A stretch of DNA of 12,871 nt, taken from Candidatus Brocadiaceae bacterium (GTDB taxonomy: Bacteria > Planctomycetota > Brocadiia > SM23-32). The stretch lies in NCBI GenBank assembly GCA_003567495.1, contig PWZK01000359.1, positions 1 through 12,871 of the forward strand, read 5' to 3'. The stretch's first letter is position 1, and each line of letters opens with the position of its first letter. The translations under genes and the position numbers were made by a program. This document shows, piece after piece, positions 7,482 to 12,871 of the stretch. Under the pieces are notes generated by a model that ran no database searches, was not told where the DNA came from, and saw nothing but the letters and a program-made list of their open reading frames with translations.

Positions 7482-7823
7482 ATGCGCTGGATATTGCGCT
7501 CCAAAATACATAAAGCGACGGTAACGCGCTCCGAAGTGGAGTATATCGGGAGCATTACCATAGACCTGGGTCTCATGGAAAAAGCGGGGCTTATGGAAGG
7601 GGAGAAGGTGCTGGTTGTCGATAACACCAACGGCGCCAGGGTTGATACGTATGTCATTTGCGGCGAACGCGATTCGGGCGAAATAGGGATAAACGGTGCC
7701 GCGGCTCATCTGATCGAAAAAGGCCATGAGGTCATAGTTATGGGATTTGAACTGACCGATAAGCCCCTGGATGCCTGTAAAATTCTGGTAGATGAACAAA
7801 ACAGGTTTGTGCGTTATCTGTAA
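7482..7823 (+). CDS. panD: Aspartate 1-decarboxylase proenzyme
   Basis: The 113-residue product is slightly shorter than E. coli PanD (126) and matches it end to end. PanD turns L-aspartate into beta-alanine for pantothenate and coenzyme A synthesis, using a pyruvoyl group made by self-cleavage. The cleavage site Gly-Ser is at G23-S24 in EYIGSITID. Other family motifs are KIHKATVT (8-15), NGARVDTYVICGERDSGEIGINGAAAH in the middle, with the Arg of NGAR and the Tyr of TYVI as expected. The start is ATG 7482 with GAGGGG 7 nt upstream; an in-frame ATG at 7422 would add 20 unrelated residues. No other pantothenate gene is near, so it seems to be a single-gene unit, possibly controlled by the palindromes upstream. 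Confidence 0.95.
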   Translation: MRWILRSKIHKATVTRSEVEYIGSITIDLGLMEKAGLMEGEKVLVVDNTNGARVDTYVICGERDSGEIGINGAAAHLIEKGHEVIVMGFELTDKPLDACKILVDEQNRFVRYL

Positions 7824-7968
7824 CCCCGGGAAACTCGTGCAGACAACAGAACAGAGCCCCGGCAGGGGCGATTCAAAGGTTTGGTGAACTCAGGACGATC
7901 ACCTGACGGGGGGGGCATTTGATAAAATGTATATTTGATTGGGAGATCAAAATAGAATATCTTGGTGG

Positions 7969-7998
7969 CAGTGGCCAAGTGGTTCACTGAATATATAC
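7969..7998. repeat. Interspersed 30-nt repeat, copy A (upstream of oxidoreductase gene)
   Basis: This stretch is nearly identical to 9278-9308: both read CAGTG-CCAA, then GGTTCACTG and ATATATAC, with a few substitutions and one indel. Its core GGTTCACTGAATA (7981-7993) is the exact inverse of TATTCAGTGAACC at 9118-9130. Confidence 0.7.
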
Positions 7999-8076
7999 GA
8001 TAAAAGACGGAGACGTGGTGCTGTTCGGGTTCAAAGACTGATTCAGATAAAACCAATCTTGTATGGAGAGAAAAAA

Positions 8077-9108
8077 ATGGCGTTTTTCAAATCGGCCGAT
8101 GATGTTAAAGTCGGAGTTGTAGGATATGGTGGTTCTTTCAACATGGGCCATTCACATCTTAAGGAGATGCAGAAGGCGGGCATGACACCCATCGCCGTGG
8201 CGGAATTGGATGCAGAGCGGCGGAAAGTGGCAGCCGCCGATTTCCCCGGCATTGAGACCTACGATTCGCTCGCGAGCATGCTGGAGCATTCGGATGTCAA
8301 TCTGATAACCTTAATAACGCCCCATAATACTCATTGCGAGCTGGCGCTCGAGGCATTGAAAAGCGGCAGACACGTTGTATGTGAAAAGCCCCTGGCCATT
8401 CACACAGAAGAGTGTGACGCCATGATAGCGGCGGCGAAAGACAACAAAGTGGTTATAACAACATATCACAATCGACACTGGGATGGATGCATTTTGGAGG
8501 CCCTGGATAACATCAATTCGGGGATGATAGGGGATGTGTACCGCATAGAAGCCCATATGGGCGGTTATGGGTTGCCGCGCGACTGGTGGCGCAGCAGCAG
8601 AAGCATTTCCGGAGGCATACTCTACGACTGGGGTGTACACCTGCTCGAGTATTCACTCCAGATAATAGACTCGCCGATAGCGGAAGTATCGGGGTTTTCG
8701 GTCACCGGCCACTGGGCGCCTCACACGGTCTGGAAAGACGACACAAACGAGGACGAGGGGTTTTGTGTGGTAAGATTCCGTGACGGGCGGCGCCTTACAC
8801 TCTGCGTCACCAACCTCGATTCCAATCCTCCTGAAGGGCAACTCGAGATAACGGGCACCAAGGGAACTTATGTGTTCGATGGAAAAACCTGGCAAAGCAT
8901 AACACACGACCAGGACCGTACCGTAATCACAAAGGGTAACAACCGAAAATCGGAAGGCGGACTATTTTATCAGAATGTTGCCAACCACCTTGTGAAAGAG
9001 GAACCACTGGTAATCACCGGCGAGTGGGCGCGGCGCCCGATACACATTCTGGACCTTGCCTGCCGCAGCGCCGCTGAAAACAAGACGCTGTCAGCCAAAT
9101 ACGCTTAG
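8077..9108 (+). CDS. Gfo/Idh/MocA family oxidoreductase
   Basis: This 343-residue protein has the standard family length and architecture. An N-terminal Rossmann domain binds NAD(P): VGVVGYGGSFNMG (12-24), then acidic E43 after the second strand. It is followed by the CEKPLAI motif (102-108) with the conserved Lys104. The C-terminal alpha/beta domain carries GGILYDWGVHLLEY (179-192), with D184 and H188 at the usual active-site positions. Family members oxidise or reduce sugars and cyclitols; the substrate cannot be told from sequence. ATG 8077 is chosen because GGAGAG lies 6 nt upstream and the family fold starts a few residues later. No partner gene is adjacent, and inverted 13-bp repeats flank the gene. 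Confidence 0.93.
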   Translation: MAFFKSADDVKVGVVGYGGSFNMGHSHLKEMQKAGMTPIAVAELDAERRKVAAADFPGIETYDSLASMLEHSDVNLITLITPHNTHCELALEALKSGRHVVCEKPLAIHTEECDAMIAAAKDNKVVITTYHNRHWDGCILEALDNINSGMIGDVYRIEAHMGGYGLPRDWWRSSRSISGGILYDWGVHLLEYSLQIIDSPIAEVSGFSVTGHWAPHTVWKDDTNEDEGFCVVRFRDGRRLTLCVTNLDSNPPEGQLEITGTKGTYVFDGKTWQSITHDQDRTVITKGNNRKSEGGLFYQNVANHLVKEEPLVITGEWARRPIHILDLACRSAAENKTLSAKYA

Positions 9109-9117
9109 CCCGGTAAG

Positions 9118-9130
9118 TATTCAGTGAACC
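9118..9130. repeat. 13-bp inverted copy of the repeat core (downstream of oxidoreductase gene)
   Basis: TATTCAGTGAACC is the perfect reverse complement of 7981-7993. It starts 9 nt after the oxidoreductase stop codon, so the two copies bracket that gene. Confidence 0.65.
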
Positions 9131-9273
9131 CCCTGCCTACAGCATAAAAACATTATAACATGTTCAAAGAGCAAAAATCAAGGCGCTTATTTTAGCGCTT
9201 ACGGGGGGAGGGGGGTTGTGTTAAAATTGGGTTTGTAAGTTTGACGTGGGTTTTTACATCGTGTATAACCATG

Positions 9274-9308
9274 TATTCAGTGACCAACGGGGTTCACTGG
9301 ATATATAC
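9274..9308. repeat. Interspersed repeat, copy B, forming its own palindrome
   Basis: TATTCAGTGACC (9274-9285) and GGTTCACTGGATA (9291-9303) are near-perfect inverted arms with a 5-nt centre. The part 9278-9308 repeats copy A at 7969-7998. The transposase remnant begins about 25 nt further on, so this could be an old insertion-sequence end. Confidence 0.6.
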
Positions 9309-9330
9309 CTTGTATTCAGGCTTCACAATA

Positions 9331-9499
9331 GCCGCAAAAACCTTTTAATCAGAACGTGGAGAAGCATCCCGAAGAATTAGATGCGATTCTGGAGAGACTT
9401 CTCGAGAGCCTGTTTGAGGAACTGCCCGGGTTTGGGCGATATCTGGCTATTGACTCAAAACACATAGAGAGTCACGGGCGTCCCAGAGGCAAAGAGATC
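9331..9499 (+). pseudogene. DDE transposase remnant
   Basis: The reading around the GTG at 9356 gives VEKHPEELDAILERLLESL, then FEELPGFGRYLAIDSKHI, then ESHGRPRGKE. This matches the stretch of IS4/IS1182-like transposases that spans the first catalytic Asp (here in LAIDSK, codon 9452-9454) and the following SHGRPR. An in-frame TAG lies just upstream of the fragment. After about 9499 the reading no longer looks like the family (no GRRD-DAD stretch, no second Asp, no catalytic Glu). Full-length relatives have 350-450 residues, so this is a dead fragment of about 50 codons. The exact family is uncertain. Confidence 0.65.
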
Positions 9500-9672
9500 C
9501 TGAAAAAGCTGAAAAACTCTTTTGCGGAGAGGGAGTGTCTTGAAAAGGTGGTTTTGTCGTCTAAACCCTTCCTGAACCCTTTCCGAAGGAAAAATAAGGA
9601 ATTTGCGCCCGCAGGACGCGGGAAACGGAGAGGACCTCCGGATAATTTGCGCTCCGGTACGCGCGAAAAACG

Positions 9673-10800
9673 TTACAGCGCAAATTTCTCAAGGTAAAGA
9701 TGCATTGCATGGAGTATGTCCGCACCCAGCAAGCGAGCCTTTGCGGGTGTGACCGACTCGTCGTAGTTTCTGGAATAGGGCAACTCGAGCGCGGTGGGCA
9801 CTTCCATGCCGGGTAACGCCCGTGACCATCCAATATTGCTCTTTCTCAAATCACCCCAACTCGACGGCCACACCTTGTTGTGCTCCGTCGAATAGCGAAG
9901 CGGACCTTGCTGTGTCTTCTCCAGCAGGTGCAGGAACTCAAGCGTGTTCTGTTTGAACGGTTCGTTTGGGTTTAGCACGAAATAGATATGATCCTCTCTG
10001 ATGTACGGGTCATGCAGATCCAGCGCAATCCGAAGTTTTCCTCCCGACCATGCAGGCAAAAACTGTTTGAGAGCGCGCACAGCGGGATAAAGGGCCTCGC
10101 CGGTGTCGGTGTAATCCCGGCAGTGGTCGTGAGGAGACCGGCCTTTCCCCTGTTCTCCGTCTTCCACACCGTCTTTGTCCATGAAAGGGACGGCTACAAC
10201 CTCGACATTCTTGCAAAACCATCGTCCGTCTTCGGTGCTGGCAAGAAAGGCATCAAGGATGCCTTCCAGGCACCAACTGCTCATCGCCTCGCAGGCATGA
10301 TGGCGGCAGGTCAACGCTACCCGGTATCGCGGCACTCCATCCAGCTTGCCCAGATGCAAGCGCCTGATGGTCCGACCTTTGCGCGTTTTGCTGAGGGTTT
10401 CCACCTCGAGGTGCCGGCTGTTCCTGTGTTGCTCGATGAATCGCTCCAGATCGGACTCTTGATAGGGGATGGTAAAAGAGAAACGTACCTCGTCAACGCC
10501 CTCCGGCACTTCGTATTGGAACGAATTACCGGACACCGATTCAATCCCCGCCCAGGCCCAGCTGCACCCGCCGTCAGTGCTTATAGCGGGCCCGCCGCAC
10601 CCGATGACATCCCGACCAGAAAAATGAACGTGAATCCGGCGCCTGGCCGCGCCACGAACACGGAAGTTCCAGTAGAACCACCATCGGCTGTTTCCTGTCA
10701 GGTCCGGCTTCAGGTAGATATCGTCCCCTTCTATGCGGTCAACAACAATATTTCCCCCCGGATACTCGTCATCAACCTCAATCCCATCCACGTATGACAT
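9673..10800 (-). CDS. M14 family zinc carboxypeptidase, cytosolic carboxypeptidase type
   Basis: The 375-residue product has two domains. Residues 1-120 form the beta-rich N-domain typical of cytosolic carboxypeptidases (WWFYWNFRVRG; EVRFSFTIPYQESDL). Residues 125-375 are the M14 catalytic domain. Zinc ligands are H168 and E171 in CRHHACEAMSSW and H263 in ALDLHD; the catalytic Glu is E339 in ALELPYSRN. The region that normally reads Asn-Arg for binding the substrate carboxylate is DHCRDY here, with Arg228 kept and Asn replaced by Cys227. M14 enzymes remove C-terminal residues from peptides; eukaryotic relatives trim glutamates. No signal peptide is seen. ATG 10800 is preferred, with TTGGAG 9 nt upstream; a TTG at 10815 could add five residues. 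Confidence 0.87.
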   Translation of the reverse strand: MSYVDGIEVDDEYPGGNIVVDRIEGDDIYLKPDLTGNSRWWFYWNFRVRGAARRRIHVHFSGRDVIGCGGPAISTDGGCSWAWAGIESVSGNSFQYEVPEGVDEVRFSFTIPYQESDLERFIEQHRNSRHLEVETLSKTRKGRTIRRLHLGKLDGVPRYRVALTCRHHACEAMSSWCLEGILDAFLASTEDGRWFCKNVEVVAVPFMDKDGVEDGEQGKGRSPHDHCRDYTDTGEALYPAVRALKQFLPAWSGGKLRIALDLHDPYIREDHIYFVLNPNEPFKQNTLEFLHLLEKTQQGPLRYSTEHNKVWPSSWGDLRKSNIGWSRALPGMEVPTALELPYSRNYDESVTPAKARLLGADILHAMHLYLEKFAL

Positions 10801-10834
10801 ACAGCCGCACTCCAAAAAATTATCGAAAAACGGA

Positions 10835-10864
10835 ATTCTACTGCGAAAGCAATGTGATTTGCAA
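10835..10864 (-). promoter_or_regulatory. Sigma70-like promoter of the M14 peptidase gene
   Basis: On the minus strand a -35 TTGCAA (10864-10859) and a -10 TAGAAT (10840-10835) are separated by 18 nt. Transcription would start near 10828, giving a leader of about 28 nt that includes the GGAG ribosome binding site. Confidence 0.45.
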
Positions 10865-11013
10865 GTGTCGGCGGCAAATAAGTGTCACGGCAACGGCTGC
10901 GGCGAAAGATGTGGAACGTAGAAGATCGAAAGAAAAGCGGAGAGTGGCAAAACGACAAAGACAGTAAGACGCGTTGCAGACCTTGGCGTCAGGCCCGAGG
11001 GGCCGTCTGATTC

Positions 11014-11049
11014 ACCTGCCTGCGCCGCAGCGCAGCGCGGCAGGCAGGT
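11014..11049. repeat. GC-rich palindromic repeat of the CCTGCCTGC type
   Basis: Perfect 10-bp arms ACCTGCCTGC (11014-11023) and GCAGGCAGGT (11040-11049) enclose a 16-nt GC-rich loop. The arms share CCTGCCTGC/GCAGGCAGG with the repeats at 3703 and 7265, but the flanking parts are different. Confidence 0.6.
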
Positions 11050-11152
11050 AGCCCGGGGTGGGTGCGCCCCGCCTTTGGGCGCTGGAACCCCGGAAACAGA
11101 TGGCATAAACCTGCGTTCTGAATGCGCCCCTATACGGCAATTTCCGTATTAA

Positions 11153-11260
11153 AGGTGCCGTTCCCGCATAACGTTTTATATCTCAGTCGCTTATATATTC
11201 TTTTACACCTTATTTGAGCTTAAGCATGAATATGATACCATAAACGAACTTTAAGCGTTT
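11153..11260. repeat. Diverged direct repeat, upstream copy
   Basis: The block starts AGGTGCCGTTCCC (11153-11165) and has ATGATACCA at 11232-11240 followed by TAAACG. The copy at 12666-12775 has the same 13-mer, the same 9-mer at nearly the same distance (79 against 81 nt) and similar sequence between (GCTTA-TATTC, CTTAA-GC, GAA-ATGATACCA). It sits in the leader region of the pyruvyl transferase gene. Confidence 0.55.
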
Positions 11261-11287
11261 TTTTGTGCGTTTAATACAAGACTCATT

Positions 11288-11293
11288 TATAAT
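11288..11293 (+). promoter_or_regulatory. Possible -10 box of the pyruvyl transferase gene
   Basis: A perfect TATAAT lies 56 nt upstream of the start codon. The best -35 (TTGTGC, 11263-11268) is 19 nt away and weak. Confidence 0.35.
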
Positions 11294-11349
11294 TTTGATA
11301 TGCAGCGTTATAAAAAAAGCGAATTTCAAAAATTGGGAGAGAAAATATT

Positions 11350-12585
11350 ATGGCTGAAACACCACGTCGTTTTTTTGTCGGGCACTCACCGGTTCGAAAA
11401 AAAATTCTGCTGTGCGCATCAACCAGCTCCAGCAATGTCGGAAGCATCGCTCATGCCCCCGGAACTCTTGCAATGCTGGAAAAATATGTCCCCGAAGCGG
11501 ATGTTTTCGTATGGCCATCGAGACCACTGACAAAACCGATTTTTAAAATGCTTCAGGCACGTTTTCCACGCATGACTGTCGTTGACGGCGACATCACCTC
11601 CAATGGCCAAGAAACGTCCAATACTGATCTGGGAAGCGCGATTGAAGAGGCAGATTTCGTACTTCATGGTTCTGCCGGGGGTTTTTCCTCCGCTTCAAAA
11701 CTGGACTCTGTCCACAACCGAACCGGCAAACCTTACGGTATTTATGGTATTACATATGAAGGAGAAGGAAACTCCATTTTACGTAATGCAAAATTTGCTT
11801 ATTTTCGAGACTCTGTCTCTGTAGGACAAATGAAAAAGGAAATCGGCGATTTTACCAAAGTCGATTTTGCTCCCGATACAGCGTTTGCAATAGACCTTTT
11901 TGATAATGCTTCCGCCATAAAATTCCTTCGTGAACATGACCTTGAAGAGGGGAAATTCGTCTGCGCAATTCCCAAATACCGTATCACGCCCCGATGGAAA
12001 ATAGCCGGTAAGCCGGCCCCGGAAGGCCGGGATAAAAAAAATTGGCAGTATAGCATGTCTATGAAAGATCATGATCACAAACCGCTTCGACAGGCGATAG
12101 TCTCAATAGTAAAAAACACCGATTTAAAGGTCCTGATCGTTCCCGAGGATAAAAGTCAGATGGAACTCGGTAAGGAAATGCTGCTGGATCCACTCCCCTT
12201 CGACGTCCGGAACCGGGTTGTCCTAAGGGAGAATTTCTGGCTCACCGACGAAGCGGTTAGCACTTTTCTACGAAGTGTCGGACTTTTCAGTCTCGAAATG
12301 CACTGTCCAATAATGTGTATAGGACAAGGAGTTCCTGCCATTGTCTGTCGGTTCAAGGAACAGACAACCAAAGGATTTATGTGGAAGGATATCGGACTGG
12401 AGGATTGGCTTTTCGATATGGATGAAGATTCCATGCACCCCCTTATTCCTCAAACGGTTCTAGATATGTGTGTTAATCGCTCTGAATCACTCGAAAAAGT
12501 CGCTTGCGCCCGTAATCTTGTCCGGGAGACAATGAAAAAAAGGATGAATGTTCTGAGGCGGGAATTGGGACTCTCTACTATTTGA
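11350..12585 (+). CDS. Polysaccharide pyruvyl transferase family protein
   Basis: The 411-residue product resembles the PF04230 family, which moves a pyruvyl group from phosphoenolpyruvate to a sugar of an exopolysaccharide or cell-wall glycan. Visible features are an N-terminal strand and glycine region (KKILLCASTSSSNVGSIAHAPGTLAML, 17-43), the ADFVLHGSAGGFSS segment (101-114), a PYGIYGITYEGEG loop (128-140), YFRDSVS (151-157) and the C-terminal SLEMHCPIMCIGQGVPAIV (314-332). The last of these is the family's usual S-x-x-H...G-x-P stretch. No signal peptide or membrane segment is seen. ATG 11350 has GGGAGA 9 nt upstream. The gene stands alone between two related spacers. The actual acceptor sugar, or whether pyruvate is the group moved, is not known. 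Confidence 0.82.
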   Translation: MAETPRRFFVGHSPVRKKILLCASTSSSNVGSIAHAPGTLAMLEKYVPEADVFVWPSRPLTKPIFKMLQARFPRMTVVDGDITSNGQETSNTDLGSAIEEADFVLHGSAGGFSSASKLDSVHNRTGKPYGIYGITYEGEGNSILRNAKFAYFRDSVSVGQMKKEIGDFTKVDFAPDTAFAIDLFDNASAIKFLREHDLEEGKFVCAIPKYRITPRWKIAGKPAPEGRDKKNWQYSMSMKDHDHKPLRQAIVSIVKNTDLKVLIVPEDKSQMELGKEMLLDPLPFDVRNRVVLRENFWLTDEAVSTFLRSVGLFSLEMHCPIMCIGQGVPAIVCRFKEQTTKGFMWKDIGLEDWLFDMDEDSMHPLIPQTVLDMCVNRSESLEKVACARNLVRETMKKRMNVLRRELGLSTI

Positions 12586-12619
12586 ATATCTGATGAGGAT
12601 AGGGCTCTTGCTGGGAAGC

Positions 12620-12644
12620 CTGCCTGTGCGTGTCCGCACGGCAG
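12620..12644. repeat. Palindromic element after the pyruvyl transferase gene
   Basis: CTGCC-T-GTGCG (12620-12630) pairs with CGCAC-GGCAG (12635-12644) around the loop TGTC, with one bulged T. A wider TGCCTGT/ACAGGCA pairing (12621-12655) is also possible. There is no T tract, so it is more like the CCTGCC repeats elsewhere than a terminator. Confidence 0.5.
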
Positions 12645-12665
12645 ACAGACAGGCAGAGAATCAAG

Positions 12666-12775
12666 AGGTGCCGTTCCCAAGCAACATGCTGATCAGCAAT
12701 ATGTTATGCTTAATTATTCGCGGGAGTTTGTTCTTAAAGCGCGAACATGATACCAAAAACGGTAACCATAAGCTT
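12666..12775. repeat. Diverged direct repeat, downstream copy
   Basis: This block pairs with 11153-11260: AGGTGCCGTTCCC at 12666-12678, ATGATACCA at 12747-12755, then AAAACGGTAACCATAAGC, which follows the same order as AAACGAACTTTAAGC in the upstream copy. It lies near the right edge, so the gene it may precede is outside the window. Confidence 0.5.
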
Positions 12776-12871
12776 GTTGTATGGTATAGAGAAGTTGTCC
12801 CATCCATAGTTGAAGGTTGAACGACTACCCCAACGGAATGCATTTTTTCCTTCTGTCATATCGCAGTCAAA

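Larger units (their letters stand above)
10801..11349. other. Non-coding structured spacer before the pyruvyl transferase gene
   Basis: No credible gene lies in these 549 nt. The left part holds the M14 promoter. The GC-rich middle holds a row of stems: GGCCC/GGGCC (10992-11004), ACCTGCCTGC/GCAGGCAGGT (11014-11049) and GCGCCC/GGGCGC (near 11063-11081). A further stem ATACGG/CCGTAT lies at 11132-11149. The right part is AT-rich, includes TATAAT at 11288-11293 and is related to the end of the window. Confidence 0.6.

Noticed and set aside
9183..9198. Stem GCGCT/AGCGC as a terminator after the oxidoreductase gene
   Set aside because: Only 5 bp, followed by a G-rich stretch on the plus strand; not convincing.
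9988..10797. Plus-strand open frame of 269 residues opposite the M14 gene
   Set aside because: The minus strand carries all M14 motifs in one frame; the plus-strand translation is low in recognisable features.
10885..11106. Short minus-strand open frame with a hydrophobic tail in the spacer
   Set aside because: It runs through the GC-rich hairpins and repeat, and has no ribosome binding site or related gene known to me.
12593..12820. Short plus-strand open frame at the right end
   Set aside because: It crosses the palindrome and the repeated spacer block; its ending resembles translations of non-coding repeats.

Overview
The window carries one tRNA gene and seven intact protein genes, plus two broken ones. 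All sit in a mosaic of AT-rich spacers and GC-rich palindromic repeats. The mix of enzymes (L-fucose isomerase homolog, GH78 rhamnosidase, GH29 fucosidase remnant, Gfo/Idh/MocA oxidoreductase, polysaccharide pyruvyl transferase) suggests a sugar-degrading heterotroph. The wording of several proteins recalls the PVC group (Lentisphaerota, Kiritimatiellota or a relative). That placement is an inference, because no phylogenetic marker is present. TGA is used as a normal stop at the ends of the isomerase and pyruvyl transferase genes, so the genetic code looks standard.

Layout. 66-140: tRNA-Gln(UUG) with encoded CCA. 238-271: a perfect 34-bp palindrome that ends at the Shine-Dalgarno sequence of the next gene. 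284-3578: an operon of a full-length L-fucose isomerase homolog and an ATP-grasp protein of unknown substrate, overlapping by 11 bases. 3703-3780: a palindromic repeat. 3824-4345: an alpha-L-fucosidase (GH29) pseudogene with an in-frame TGA and no C-terminal two thirds. 4389-7016, minus strand: a complete alpha-L-rhamnosidase (GH78) convergent with that pseudogene. 7017-7481: a divergent spacer with a second copy of the palindromic repeat and two operator-like palindromes. 7482-7823: aspartate decarboxylase PanD. 8077-9108: a Gfo/Idh/MocA oxidoreductase enclosed by 13-bp inverted repeats. 9331-9499: a DDE transposase remnant. 9673-10800, minus strand: an M14 metallocarboxypeptidase of the cytosolic carboxypeptidase type. 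10801-11349: a structured non-coding spacer. 11350-12585: a polysaccharide pyruvyl transferase family protein. The last 286 bases hold another palindrome and a diverged copy of the spacer that precedes the pyruvyl transferase gene.

How the genes relate. Rhamnosidase, the dead fucosidase, the isomerase and possibly the oxidoreductase share a deoxysugar theme, but only the isomerase and the ATP-grasp gene are linked as an operon. The other genes have their own spacers and look like single transcription units. The most unusual item is the coupled isomerase/ATP-grasp pair with its long palindrome at the leader; no standard fucose pathway contains an ATP-grasp ligase. Signs of rearrangement are frequent: a truncated gene, a transposase remnant, inverted repeats around one gene and duplicated spacers.
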